Positions 1 through 10,641 of a DNA stretch of 54,012 bases are shown here, one piece after another. The DNA is from Hortaea werneckii. Taxonomy: Eukaryota > Ascomycota > Dothideomycetes > Mycosphaerellales > Teratosphaeriaceae. The translations under genes and the position numbers were made by a program. Each line of letters opens with the position of its first letter. Position 1 is the stretch's first letter. The notes beneath the pieces are model-generated. The model ran no database searches. It saw only the letters and a program-made list of their open reading frames with translations, and had not been told where the DNA came from. The stretch lies in the NCBI GenBank assembly GCA_037044905.1, contig JBAOKB010000056.1, forward strand, positions 1 through 54,012, in the 5' to 3' direction.

Positions 1-2
1 GA

Positions 3-3000
3 TCATTCACAAGCTCAAAACTGGATACATCTGCTCCGTCCAAGGCTCGTTCCACGCCCTCTGTCCCTACTGTCAACACTACCGATACCTCCGCCGACCA
101 TAGCACCTCACAATCCCCCTCGGGCCCATCTTCGTCTGGCATTCCGACGCCCGGCAAGACCCTACGCAAAACCACGAGCATCAGTGCTTTTCCACTACCG
201 CCCAAAGGAAGCCCACGGGTCTCAAGCCTGCCGCCAAGTCCGCTCTCAACCTCGACATCCCTGTCCGATGTCAATGCAGCGTACAATGCCAGCCAAAACC
301 GAGAGCCTGCAAAGGAACGCAGTGCAGACGGCGGCGGCAAGAAGCCGAAAGCTCGGAGCTCCGCATATGGGTTGCGTGCGAAAGCGGCGGAGCCGCCCAC
401 TCCTGGCTTCACGGGAACTCCCAGTCTACTGAACGGTACTGGGGACAACAAGCTTATATCGGGTGCTGGCGGGTCAGACAGCCTTCTTAGCATGCCATCT
501 CCGCCGCTCAGCCGGACTTCGTCTGCGAATGGCTCTAGTATCACGGATGGGACAACGTTCGAGGATATTGGAGAGGACACCCTGGGCGACAAAGGAACAT
601 CGGGCAGTGTGAAGTCACCAACAGAAAGCAAACGTACATCGAAGGACAGCAAAGGCAATGTGCTCGTGAGTGTGCGTGTACGGCCAGATTCTGGCGCCGA
701 TGGAGGCAAAGGAGCAGAGGGAGAATGGATGGTGGATGGTCGCAAGTCGCTCATTTCGTACAAAGGGAAAGAGGGTGGCGATTATCGCTACGACAGTGTC
801 TTCTCGCCCCACGACAACAATTCGCGTGTCTATGACAGCGCGGCTAAACGGCTGGTCCGTAGGGTCATGGAAGGCTACCACGGCACGGTCTTTGCGTACG
901 GCATGACTGGCACCGGCAAGACGTTTTCCATGCAGGGCACTGCAAATTCGCCTGGTGTAATTCCCCTTGCCATAACGGACATTTTCTCGTATATCCGAGA
1001 GAATCCCGGGCGCGAATTCCTCCTGCGTGTGAGCTATCTCGAAATCTACAACGAAAAGATATACGATCTGCTGAGTCAGAGCAGGCCCGGCCAAGTGCAG
1101 CAAGAGGAGATCAAATTGCGCGAGGACAGCAAGCGCGGCGTTTACGCCACGCCGTTGAAGGAGGAGATAGTGCAGTCCCCGAATCAATTGCTACGAGTCA
1201 TTGCGCGCGGCGATCTTGCACGGCGCACCGGGAGCACGCAATTCAATTCGCGTTCATCACGGTCGCACGCAGTGGTGCAGATTGTTGTCGAGTCACGAGA
1301 GCGAACTCAAAACAATGATCCTCGTATCGAAAAGGAAGGCCGCCGTGCAGATCAAATACTGCCCGGTGGCGTCTTGGTCTCCACCCTGTCACTCATAGAC
1401 CTCGCTGGTTCTGAGAAGGCTGCAGAAAACAAAGAGCGCCGTACCGAGGGAGCGCACATTAACAAGTCGCTGCTGACTCTTGGTACCGTTATCGCACGAC
1501 TCTCTGGTGAAGACGAGAAGGAGGATGGGACAAAGTCTGTGGCGGACAAGGAAAAGGCTCTGAAGCACTTACCCTATCGAGACAGCAAGCTCACTCGCTT
1601 GCTACAGCCTGCGCTCTCTGGGAACTCACTCGTTTCGATTCTCTGCACAATCCAACTATCGACAGCAGGGACTAGTGCCGCTGCCACCATTTCCCACACT
1701 GGGGAGACTCTCAACACGCTGAAATTCGCCAGCAGAGCCAAGAATAATATTGTTAGCCATGCAAAGCGTAACGAATCCAACCCGAACAGTGGTGACGCGG
1801 GAAGCCGAGCACTTCTAGACCGATATCGAACCGAAATTCAAGAACTGCGAGCACAGCTAGACCAGCAGAATAAGGCTAAAGAGGAAGCCGAGAAGGAGGA
1901 AGAGATTGAGAAAGATCGAAGGATGGAGGAACAGCTTGAGCGAGAGGAAAGATCACGCCATGAAGAGCAAATGCTAGAGATGCAGCTTGCACGAACAGCA
2001 CTTAAAGAGCGCATCAGCCATCTGAATAAGCTGATCTTGTCCTCAAAATCTTTGGGCGTTAATTCTGGCAGATTCTCAAGCGCGAGTATGCCGCCTGGGA
2101 GGCTGAGTGCGTACGGCACTAATGAGTTCGGAAGGCCAGTGAGCGTACGGAGTCGGGAGAGCTTGCGCAGTGAGGATCAACGATATAGTTCAAACACGCT
2201 CGAAGTACCGGTACCCCAAGATGGGCCAACCGTGAGCCGCACGATGTCTAGCGGGAGCATTACGACGGGTGTTTTGCCTGCCGCGCAGGTGTCACAGCTG
2301 GACGAAGCGAGCGAGGACGACGATGACAATAATTCGGGAGATGCTAATGGCGAAGGCGATGCATCTTTGGCTCGCCAAAATCGGATGTTGCAATCCGACC
2401 TTGCAGACAAGAATCGTTACATTGCCACGCTGGAGAAAAGACTACTGCAGGCCCGAAGGACGAGCCACAGCCGGACGAGTACGAATTTTGCATCGCGAGC
2501 CAGTCTTGTCGAAGAAGGCGGACTTGAAGCTGTGGTTCGAGAGAAGAGCCGCGAAATTGAGGAACTCAGAGCCAAGCTGGACGATCAGATGCGGATGGTG
2601 ACGGCCCTACGCAGCGCAGCCAGAAAACGTGAGATGGTCGATCAGCGCCGGAGCATTGTGAGCCAAGACATGGCTCGGCCGGAATCTGCACATGAAGCGA
2701 TTGAGACAATGGCTCCCCACAGCTCCCGTGCTTCGAACCGCAGCTCCACCCGTACTACGAACGGTGCGAGTCATCGTCGAGATCCGTCGGCAGTGAGCAG
2801 GTCCAGTTCGTCCGGGGTGACGAATTACTCACGGAGGGCATTGAGTCCCGTGGCGATTCTCAGCCCTTCGACCTCTGCCAAGTCAGAGCCCCGCGAAGGC
2901 GGCGACTCGAAGTCTGTGAAGCTGCCGCGTCGGCGGAGCGTGGACGAGATGACTGTGCTGCTCGACCAGATGATCCAAGAGAAGGTCGAGAGCGGCCACG

Positions 3001-3116
3001 TCCTGCACGGCGACCGGGGCAGTCTCCGCGTCAAGCGCGACACGGTGATGGGGAAGGTGGAAAAGGCTCTGATGGCTGAGGAAAGCTCAGGAGCTGACGG
3101 AAACCTTAATCCTTAG
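3..3116 (+). CDS. Kinesin-7 (Kip2/KipA, CENP-E-like) motor protein, 5' partial
   Basis: The frame is open from the window edge to the TAA-region stop at 3116 (about 1037 residues visible), so the start lies upstream. The first ~215 visible residues are Ser/Thr/Pro-rich and low in complexity. The motor domain follows at about nt 655-1770. It has the ATP P-loop GMTGTGKT (about nt 901-924), switch I NSRSSRSH (about nt 1245-1268), switch II LIDLAGSEKA (about nt 1394-1423), and YRDSKLTRLLQ. After it come a charged coiled coil (about nt 1800-2040), a second short coiled coil (about nt 2360-2620) and a Ser/Arg-rich tail. An N-terminal extension before a motor and coiled coil is typical of the fungal Kip2/KipA plus-end-directed motors, which act at microtubule plus ends in polarised growth. 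The kinesin call is certain; the subfamily is inferred from layout and motor sequence. Confidence 0.93.
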   Translation, partial: SFTSSKLDTSAPSKARSTPSVPTVNTTDTSADHSTSQSPSGPSSSGIPTPGKTLRKTTSISAFPLPPKGSPRVSSLPPSPLSTSTSLSDVNAAYNASQNREPAKERSADGGGKKPKARSSAYGLRAKAAEPPTPGFTGTPSLLNGTGDNKLISGAGGSDSLLSMPSPPLSRTSSANGSSITDGTTFEDIGEDTLGDKGTSGSVKSPTESKRTSKDSKGNVLVSVRVRPDSGADGGKGAEGEWMVDGRKSLISYKGKEGGDYRYDSVFSPHDNNSRVYDSAAKRLVRRVMEGYHGTVFAYGMTGTGKTFSMQGTANSPGVIPLAITDIFSYIRENPGREFLLRVSYLEIYNEKIYDLLSQSRPGQVQQEEIKLREDSKRGVYATPLKEEIVQSPNQLLRVIARGDLARRTGSTQFNSRSSRSHAVVQIVVESRERTQNNDPRIEKEGRRADQILPGGVLVSTLSLIDLAGSEKAAENKERRTEGAHINKSLLTLGTVIARLSGEDEKEDGTKSVADKEKALKHLPYRDSKLTRLLQPALSGNSLVSILCTIQLSTAGTSAAATISHTGETLNTLKFASRAKNNIVSHAKRNESNPNSGDAGSRALLDRYRTEIQELRAQLDQQNKAKEEAEKEEEIEKDRRMEEQLEREERSRHEEQMLEMQLARTALKERISHLNKLILSSKSLGVNSGRFSSASMPPGRLSAYGTNEFGRPVSVRSRESLRSEDQRYSSNTLEVPVPQDGPTVSRTMSSGSITTGVLPAAQVSQLDEASEDDDDNNSGDANGEGDASLARQNRMLQSDLADKNRYIATLEKRLLQARRTSHSRTSTNFASRASLVEEGGLEAVVREKSREIEELRAKLDDQMRMVTALRSAARKREMVDQRRSIVSQDMARPESAHEAIETMAPHSSRASNRSSTRTTNGASHRRDPSAVSRSSSSGVTNYSRRALSPVAILSPSTSAKSEPREGGDSKSVKLPRRRSVDEMTVLLDQMIQEKVESGHVLHGDRGSLRVKRDTVMGKVEKALMAEESSGADGNLNP

Positions 3117-4628
3117 CAGCAGCAGCACCCGCAGTAGGAGAGAGGTGATGCTGTTGCTTTCTGATTAACGTTGCTTTTGCGTCTCGTCTGGCCATCATGC
3201 CAGCTTCGAAGACCGAGAATAGACTTCTGATTGGCGTTTTGCTGACACTTTGCAGCTGGATTGTGGGGACGGGTTTCACGGGATACACGGATGCGGAGCG
3301 ACATGGCGTGATCCACTGCGGCAGGATACGCACTCGGGGGGAAGGACCGTGGGAAGAAGCCTTCACGATACACATTTGGAGGATGGCATAACGCGTCTCG
3401 CATTTGCTTTTCTTCTTTATCTTCTTTTTGACGTTGCGATACCCTGTCTGCGACTTCTTTTGACGCATGTAATTTTTCCTATATCCACCTAGGGTTTCCG
3501 GCTAAATATGCACGACGGTGCTGTCTACATAGTGGATCAAATAGAGTTACGAAACGGGCTTGTGGGTTGTGGCAGCTTGCTACAGACACACGTTTGACCT
3601 ACCTATCTGATGCTCTCGCCCCGGCTGTCGACCCGTCGCACGACGTTCGCCTGCCCAGCCACACGTTGCTTCATCGTCAGCGAATCAGCAGTGGTGGCTG
3701 CTGACTGCAACCTTTGGGTTCTGATGTCATGGAGTCGAGTGGGACTGTATTCTGCAGATATGTCGAAGGGGGGTGGATAGGTGTGGTTGGAAAGCTCTGG
3801 GATGAGTTTGGAACTACACGATGGATACCTCTACTGTAGCAGTGGTGCAGATCATGGAGGGCTTCCCTAAGAGACTCGTCCAAGCCAATCTGTGGATCTG
3901 CTCTGGGTGTGAATCTCGCGCTGTCTACCTGCGACCCGTATGGCGGGTGAGAAAAGGGCGCTAGGGCAGCAGCGACGTTTCAGACTTCTCGGGCCTACTA
4001 AACCTCCGACCCAACTGCAGCGCTCGACTCCACCCAGCGCTGTGCTTTCGAGCCCACACAATCTTCCGACTGGACACCGCCTATATTCAGTGCACCGCTG
4101 CTCCCCCTGCACGACCGCTTCCCCCTTCAAACGCGGAACGGGGGCCTGTTCGTTTTGCGGTTGACCCGACTTGGCCTGCAATATGCCGTAAGACCGTCCG
4201 CTGGGGACAAGCAGCTTGACGCAGTAGTACCGTCTACTTCCCTTCTTCCCCCCCCCTTCCCGTCCCACACAAGCTCGTGAAGTACATGTCAGACTCGTTT
4301 CTTTTCCTTTCCTTTCTCTTACGACTACAAACAGAAGCTGGGCTTCTTACGAGCTGGTGACTCGTGCTTCTTCTTCTTGTGACCGCGTTTTCTTATGTCA
4401 GATCTTTCCCGGCCGGTCCGTCGGTTCCTGCGTTGAAAGTCGTGAAGACTCTCAATCATCGAAAGCAAGACCTGTGAGAGGTGCTGGGAGCTATTCGTAT
4501 TCCTTCTAACCCATTTGAGAGCGAAGTGTCACAGAGGCATGTCGAAAGCTGTGGGATAGGTGTCTAACACAGTTGAAAAGCAAGAGTCTTGTTTGGCATT
4601 GGGGGAGGGAAAGGTGGAAAGACACTGG
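3117..4628. other. Intergenic, 3' flank of kinesin and upstream region of next gene
   Basis: About 1.5 kb with no convincing coding frame. The last 350 bases are pyrimidine-rich (for example about 4295-4325 and 4365-4380), as is usual just upstream of fungal transcription starts. Short frames here look random in composition. Confidence 0.5.
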
Positions 4629-6413
4629 ATGTCGATGCACTCGATCGTCAAAATGCGGGACCGACGAAACACGAGCCTTTCGATCTCATCGAATTCTTCT
4701 ACCAACTCAACCACTTCCAACTACAGCAACGCCGAGAAACGCTACTTGAGCCCACCTGTCTCCCCGTCGCTGCCTGCACCTGCGACTACCGTTACGAAGG
4801 GAAACACCAATAGACAATGGAAACGCTCGACCATTGCAAAGGTCCTCTTATCGATCTGCACTGTGTTGTTGGTCTTTAGGTACTTCCTTGGCCAGGCAAT
4901 CACCCCTCAGCTTTCCACCCCTTCGCAGGAACAACATGCCTCTCAGCTCTCCCAATCGGAACCGCAAGCCCTGGAGGTGACGACCCGTGCCGGTCAGCGA
5001 AAGTGGTCTGTGGCGATACCGCACAATGCTACTTTCCCATTACACGCTGGTCAGTACGACGACATTTGCCGGCAAGCCGAGGATCTCAAGGACAGACTTG
5101 ACAGCGGGTCGAGAACCTTTGGTCTCCGTGATTGGCGCAAGAAGAGTCCGTATTATTCAGTCGATCGCAACTATCTGGACGTCGCTGATGCGGAATTCTC
5201 TGGAGCGCTTCCGCTTTCCAACGTCACTTCAGCAGAATCAGTCTGTCGTTCGAGCCTGACCTTCGCCTTGGATACCACCGAAGCCAGCTTTGGGAAGACG
5301 TTGCTGATGCTGTGGATGAGTTACGGCTTGGCGAAGAAAGAAGGTCGCGCCTTCTTTATTGACGATACTCGCTGGCCGTACGGCAAGTATTCATCTTTCT
5401 TCCCAGCTTTGCCTGAGCAGGGTTGCTCGCCCCCGCCTCAGCACCATATTGTCCCATGTCCACATCAGGCTAGACATCTGGTCGTGTCTGCTGCGACGGC
5501 CAAGTGGACTTTTGGGCCAGCGTTCGAACAAGAGTACACCCATGCCCGCCAACAAGGGGTGGATAAATATCGCCAAATCTATGACCTTGCCAGACAAGGC
5601 TTCGAGGATCTGTTTGGACTTGTCGGCGAAGACAAGACGTACGCCGCCTCGCGCATTGCTAAGCTCAAGGAGGATGCGGCAGCCCATCACGGCTCCGTAG
5701 TCGGCATGCAAATCCGACGCGGCGATCTCCATCCCTCCGAATACCAATTCAGCCACGATTACATCCCACTAGCCCGCTACGCCTCGGGCGCCCGCAGCCT
5801 TTTCCGCAAGCTCCTCGGCGGCAGCCTCCCCCAGCCGCTGCAAGGCGACAACAACGCGGACGAGATCTCCCAGGTCCTCGAGTACGTCCACTCGCCGTTG
5901 CTGCTGGCCTCAGACGACCCGGATATCGGACAATCGCCCGAGCTCACGCAGGCAGCGGCCCCCTTCACCATCCAGAAAGCCCAGGAACGTATCATGCTCG
6001 CCACCAAAGCCGCGCTGGATCAGACTTCCCCGAAACAGGATATCAGGGAGCCCGGCTCCGCGTACGTGAAGCATGTGGACGAGAACACGGGCTGGGAAGG
6101 CGGGTTCTTCAGCGCGTTGTTCTTCTCCCTCGGTAACCAGTCCCCGAGCGGTTCGGCGGGTCGGTTGCGCGATCTGGCTGAGTCCGGCGGGGAGATTGAG
6201 GTCCCTGAGCAAGCTATGCGGATGCGTGAGTTGGTCGGCAGGGCGTATTTGATTGATCTTGCCGTGCTTGGGGAGGGCGATGGGGTCGTCTGTGCTGTTA
6301 GTAGTGCGGCTTGTCGCCTCTTGGGGGTTATGTTGGGGTGGGATGCCGTGGTGGATGGCAGGTGGATGAATGTGGATGATGGACGGGCTTGGTCGTGGAA
6401 TGGGAAGCGTTGA
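4629..6413 (+). CDS. Type II membrane protein, fucosyltransferase-like (putative Golgi glycosyltransferase)
   Basis: 594 residues from the ATG at 4629; a second ATG lies two codons later, and the frame upstream has only a GTG. A short Ser/Asn-rich cytosolic tail is followed by one hydrophobic segment (STIAKVLLSICTVLLVFRYF, about residues 65-86), a Ser/Gln-rich stem and a long lumenal domain, which is the layout of a Golgi glycosyltransferase. The luminal part has a stretch where a Cys-Arg-Ser-Ser segment leads to an acidic FIDDTRWPYG motif, and later VVGMQIRRGDLHP. The latter resembles the HxRR(T/G)D nucleotide-sugar motif of alpha-1,6 and O-fucosyltransferases (GT23/GT65/GT68 fold). The first position is Gln where fucosyltransferases usually have His. 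One sequon, NVTS, lies in the domain. The reaction and acceptor cannot be read from the sequence. It is a single exon. Confidence 0.6.
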   Translation: MSMHSIVKMRDRRNTSLSISSNSSTNSTTSNYSNAEKRYLSPPVSPSLPAPATTVTKGNTNRQWKRSTIAKVLLSICTVLLVFRYFLGQAITPQLSTPSQEQHASQLSQSEPQALEVTTRAGQRKWSVAIPHNATFPLHAGQYDDICRQAEDLKDRLDSGSRTFGLRDWRKKSPYYSVDRNYLDVADAEFSGALPLSNVTSAESVCRSSLTFALDTTEASFGKTLLMLWMSYGLAKKEGRAFFIDDTRWPYGKYSSFFPALPEQGCSPPPQHHIVPCPHQARHLVVSAATAKWTFGPAFEQEYTHARQQGVDKYRQIYDLARQGFEDLFGLVGEDKTYAASRIAKLKEDAAAHHGSVVGMQIRRGDLHPSEYQFSHDYIPLARYASGARSLFRKLLGGSLPQPLQGDNNADEISQVLEYVHSPLLLASDDPDIGQSPELTQAAAPFTIQKAQERIMLATKAALDQTSPKQDIREPGSAYVKHVDENTGWEGGFFSALFFSLGNQSPSGSAGRLRDLAESGGEIEVPEQAMRMRELVGRAYLIDLAVLGEGDGVVCAVSSAACRLLGVMLGWDAVVDGRWMNVDDGRAWSWNGKR

Positions 6414-6879
6414 GGCCTCTCTGCGATCTGGTCAGGTCGATTCTGTTTGAATGTGTAATTGCATCAGCGAGCCCTTCGATTTTTTTTTGGTTTCGGAATG
6501 GGTGTGCATAGCATAGCGGTAGGCGTTAAGAGATACCCATACGTAATGCATCATTGGTTTTTCGACGAAGCTGACAAGTGCTGTGTTGTGCGTTGTTCAC
6601 GACATTTACACAATTATTCAATGGATCAATATGCCAGGATCACCACCATAGGAGGTGCCTTCTTTGTCCTTGTCAACGGGGTTCGATTCCAAGTGGAAAG
6701 TCTCCGTACTTCTACCGGCAGAGAGGTGATGTCGGTCCAAATTTGCCACACTAGTAGGTACTTGCATCCCACCAAAGGCATCCTAAGAACTATCCCAGAG
6801 CACATTATCAGATTTCGTGAAGCTGAAACCCTTCAATGAGATCCCAACTTCATCCTGGATCCGAAGCTGGTCATCGACC
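6414..6879. other. Intergenic region between two + strand genes
   Basis: 466 bases. It holds the 3' flank of the glycosyltransferase-like gene and the upstream region of the next. A frame at 6459-6839 exists but begins without a good start context and has no protein-like character. A tRNA B-box-like string at 6680-6690 does not fold into a T arm. Confidence 0.4.
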
Positions 6880-7938
6880 ATGTCCGACTTAGCAACAAAT
6901 TACCTCGGAGCCGCCATCTTCTGGTCATACATCCTCGCCGCGCTCGCCTTCACAGGCATCGCAATCCACACCATCCTAAAAATCAAGCCGCTCCCCCCCA
7001 CACGGCCCAGGAATAATGACGACGCAAAACTCCACGCCCAATCCCTCCGCCTCTTCACCCTCCTCGCAACCCTCAGCTTCACTCTCCTCTCCGCAAACAT
7101 GCTCCACGTCCTGATCCACTCCTTCGAACACTGGCACTCCACTCTCCCTCTCCCTCACACCCATCACGAAACCCAACAATCCGCTCTCACCGTCTGGCTC
7201 AGCCTAACATGGCACTGGTCCACGACCTCCTCCCTCTTCCAGGACTTCGCCCACGCCATCCTCGCCACGCCCGCCCGTAGAATCTGGACGTTCAGCGAGT
7301 TGGGTCTGGCAATGTTCGTGTGTCTGTATATGGGCCAGGAGGGACGGAAAAGACAGGTGCCGAGGTTATATGTTTTTTTCGCGTTAAGTCAGATTTTGCC
7401 GGTGAGTTTTGCGCAGGGGTTGTTTTATCTGGCCGTTTTGAGGTTGGAGGGCGGTGGCGGGGGTGAGGGTAGGGGACGTTGGTCGAGAGACCATGTTCTG
7501 AAGGAGGAGGGGAGTGGAAGGGTCTTGGGTCTGTCGTCGGGATGGGTCGCGGGGACGTGTTTGGCGTACGGGGCTTGTATCGTTGCTGCGTGTTTGTTGG
7601 TCGAGACGGGGTTTTTGATGCCGCTTGTGCTGGTGGCTAGGCTTTTGTTGCTTGCGCATCGTCTTCTGCCTTTACGGTTTTATGCCGAGGACACTGTAGC
7701 GGTCAGAGCGGTTCGGACAGCTCTGCCATTGTTCGCCCTGTTCATGGTTGGGTATACTTCCGTCACGGCTGTTCTAGACGAGGATCACGGGCTCTCCATA
7801 CCTCGAGCATTGTTTAGCCACCCGGCTGTCAGCTCGCTGGGCTGCGATGCAGTGCTCAGTGTGATCAGCCTAGCACTCTGGAATAAGATCAACGCCCAAG
7901 ATGAGAGAACAGAAACGTTGAGAGAGAAATCAAAATGA
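6880..7938 (+). CDS. Polytopic membrane protein of unknown function
   Basis: 352 residues from the ATG at 6880; the frame extends upstream only to a GTG. I count seven or eight hydrophobic segments. The first is near residues 8-30 (AAIFWSYILAALAFTGIAIH), others lie around residues 55-80, 115-140, 150-165, 170-195 and 220-245, with two more in the C-terminal third. Conspicuous features are a WHWSTTSSLFQDF segment in a loop or helix and a Gly-rich, charged loop at about nt 7445-7520. The C terminus is short and Lys/Glu-rich. I do not recognise the family. Layout and length suggest a fungal-specific integral membrane protein, with the compartment not determinable. No intron is needed. Confidence 0.7.
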   Translation: MSDLATNYLGAAIFWSYILAALAFTGIAIHTILKIKPLPPTRPRNNDDAKLHAQSLRLFTLLATLSFTLLSANMLHVLIHSFEHWHSTLPLPHTHHETQQSALTVWLSLTWHWSTTSSLFQDFAHAILATPARRIWTFSELGLAMFVCLYMGQEGRKRQVPRLYVFFALSQILPVSFAQGLFYLAVLRLEGGGGGEGRGRWSRDHVLKEEGSGRVLGLSSGWVAGTCLAYGACIVAACLLVETGFLMPLVLVARLLLLAHRLLPLRFYAEDTVAVRAVRTALPLFALFMVGYTSVTAVLDEDHGLSIPRALFSHPAVSSLGCDAVLSVISLALWNKINAQDERTETLREKSK

Positions 7939-8082
7939 GATGTTCATTTGGCATCGTTGGTCATTTAAATAGTCATACATAATTTACACCACCGAGTCGT
8001 GTCGGAGTTTAAGAGCTTCTCTCTCTCTTTCTCTCCTTATCCTGGGTCATTACACTTGCCCCAAGCATCATACACGCAAGCT

Positions 8083-10124
8083 TTACTCCACGATCTCGAG
8101 CTCAGTCTGCCTGTGTCGAGCGAAAGTGTCTTTCCAATCGTCCCAGATCCGCATAAGCTCGTCGACATACTGCTGATGGATCTGATCGACATAGGCTGGG
8201 TCCGGATTCTTAGCTTGTTGGATACGGATAGGCTTGCCGACGACAATGTTCACCGGACGTCGGTACGGCATTAGTCCGACATCGTAGTTGAAGACACCTG
8301 TAGATGTTGTTAGCCGTCTGCTTGATGTGAAGAGTATGGGCTCGAGCAAAGATACACACCTCTCGCATGAAAAAGCGGGACTGTGAACCCCATAAGTTTC
8401 TTCACGACCAGCTGCGCCTTGTGAATGATAGGATGCGCAGAAGCGTCGAATTGTTCGTAGAGATCATTCTCGCCAAAGGCCAGCACAGGGACAAGATCGG
8501 CGCCCGTCCGGATAGCCAACTTGACAAACCCCTTTCGCCTCTTCAAGACAAGTTTGAGGGAGTAAGGTTTCGCGTCGAGAGACTCTCGCGCTCCGCCAAC
8601 CACGATCGTGATGGCTCGGCCCATGCCCTCGCCATTAGGCCCGCCTTGCGATAGAAGGTTCTCGCAGCTCTCACGGGACACCGACGCCAGGCCCATCCGG
8701 AGCGCGTAGTCCCTGTAAAGCGGAATGCGGAAGTTGGAATCGAGAGTGAGCAGGGTGTTGGTGATGCCCGGGAAGAGCTGGCTAAAGCCTAGGGCTTCTG
8801 TGCCAAAAGCAGCGAAAGCGCCGTGAGAAATTATTCCATGAGGATGGTAGCCGAAGATGTATTTCCGAGTCGGCTCGAGGGTCTGGGAGCGGTGGAGCCG
8901 CGCAGGGAAGTAGGAAGCGAATAAAGACCAGACCCTCATTGAGCGCAGCCATTCATTCCGGTAGGCGAGCTTGCCGTCTACGGACGCTTGGCTCACGAGG
9001 ACGTAGATGAGGTAGGGGACTAGTACAGGCCAGAGGAGGGGGACGGTGCAGAGTAGGAAGAAAGCGCTAAGCCAGGCTGCGATACTCAGGGTGTGCACAA
9101 GAACCATAACCGTTTGCAATCTTCGTTGCAATGGTATGTTCAGCGGTGCCCATCGGATTGCACTTTGCGACCAGCCGGCGCCAGCTCGACGGCCAGACAC
9201 TAATTCGCTGTCGCTTCTCCCTCTGGTCTTGAGGGCTTGCTGGGTTGGCTCAGAGGAATCTGGTTTGTTCTCACGCTGTTGCAGCGCTAGACGGTAGTCA
9301 TCGAAGGGTTTGACGGTAGCTAGGTTTTCACCGGAGCGATTCGTCAGGTTCTCGTAAATGAGTTGCCCAGGCTCAGCGTTCTGTCCGTCAGCGTTATCAT
9401 CCACTCCTTCCACGGCTGGGATACCACCAGTCTCTGCAGACTGCTGTTGGGAGCGCTCGGCCTGAGTTGCTAAGTCCGCGTTGCCGTCTAGTCCGTTCTC
9501 CCCTGCGATCTTTGAGTCTTGAGGCTGCTCAGGTGCATCGTCGTTTACAGTCTGTTTTGAGCCTCTCCTTAGAGCTTTCCGACTCGAGCTGCTTGGCGCT
9601 TCCTCTTTTCCTGACCCTTCGTAAGTCTCTGGCGTCTTGTGTCCGTTCACGTGTCCGTTCACATTCGAGTCCAACGCAGCCGGTGGTACTCCATTCCCGT
9701 CGAGCACTTGATTTTCCTTGGAAGGCTCATTGTCCTTGACAACACCTGCATAGCTCCCTCCCTTATTCGCGTTCTTCTTTGACTTAGGCATGCTGGGCCT
9801 CGGGGCGTCTCGATCTTCCAGCCGCCCCTTAGGATGCCGGAGACTCGGACTCGACGGTCGGCTACTTCTTTCCTCTTCGTCTATTACTTCCCCAAAAGGG
9901 CGCGGTTCACTTGGCTGACGCGTGTGCGAGAAATAAGAGGGTCGAGGCGGGGATTCTTTGATAAGTGCAATGCTGTCTTCGTCGAGATCGGATGTGTCAG
10001 CTTCTGGCGCTTCTTCTTCTACCGCTACATCTGCGTAGCTTTTGGATTGAGTTGTGACGAGAAAGGGGGAGTGCTGCTGGCGATCCGTGGGATCCGCGGG
10101 TGAAAGTGAAGGGTGCAGGGACAT
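8083..10124 (-). CDS. DGA1: Diacylglycerol O-acyltransferase 2 (DGAT2)
   Basis: Two exons: 10124-8360 and 8297-8083, with a 62-nt intron at 8298-8359 (donor GTGTGT, acceptor CAG), giving 659 residues. The enzyme transfers an acyl group from acyl-CoA to diacylglycerol to make triacylglycerol at the ER and lipid droplets. The DGAT2 signature YHPHG sits in IFGYHPHGIISHGAF near residue 420, followed by the VVGGARESL block and RKGFVKLAIRTGADLVPV. A hydrophobic hairpin (about residues 340-375) precedes the catalytic region, as in yeast Dga1. The splice joins HARG to VFNYDVGLMPYRRP, restoring the conserved C-terminal block (VGKPI). The first ~310 residues are Ser/Pro/Glu/Gln-rich and probably disordered, much longer than the yeast N terminus (yeast Dga1 is about 420 residues in all). 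The gene is convergent with the upstream membrane-protein gene, with only 144 bases between them. Confidence 0.95.
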
Positions 10125-10641
10125 AGTCCTGATATTAAGGTATTTATGGGTCGAAAGCCTACTTTGTTATCGCTTTTTGAGGTGGTAAAGAAGGTGAAGA
10201 TGGTTCACGGCGTCGGTCTCTAGGATTGGGCCATTACAACCAGTGGTCACCTGTGCTGATCCTGCTCGACGGCATTGGTACCACAGTGCCACAGACGGAG
10301 AGCAGCTATGGGGGGAGCTGGGAATTGTGCTGGGACTTCCACAATGGATGCGGCTGATGCACTATGACGCAACTGGCGCCCGAGTCTTGTGAATGGAATT
10401 AGAAGTAGACGCTGATTCGAGCGCATACAGCCTGGACGCTGAGGAGCTCAGCCTAGATATAACACCCTTCACTGGCTCGTGAAATTCGCTCCAACTCATC
10501 CATGTGAACTGGGTGATGCAATTCATGTGCATAGCATCTGTCGCCACCATCCCGCGATGAGCCCATCCGCCACCCACACTCCCCCGATATTTCGCAAAGG
10601 ACTTGGATGACGAGTTCCCACTGTGTGCAAACCCTGCAATT
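10125..10641. promoter_or_regulatory. Shared upstream region of DGAT2 (-) and STK19-like (+)
   Basis: 517 bases between two divergently transcribed genes, so promoters of both must lie here. No clear TATA box or known operator could be identified. Confidence 0.45.

Noticed and set aside
6680..6690. tRNA B-box-like string GGTTCGATTCC
   Set aside because: The bases around it do not form a 5-bp T-stem, and no matching acceptor stem or A box is placed correctly upstream.
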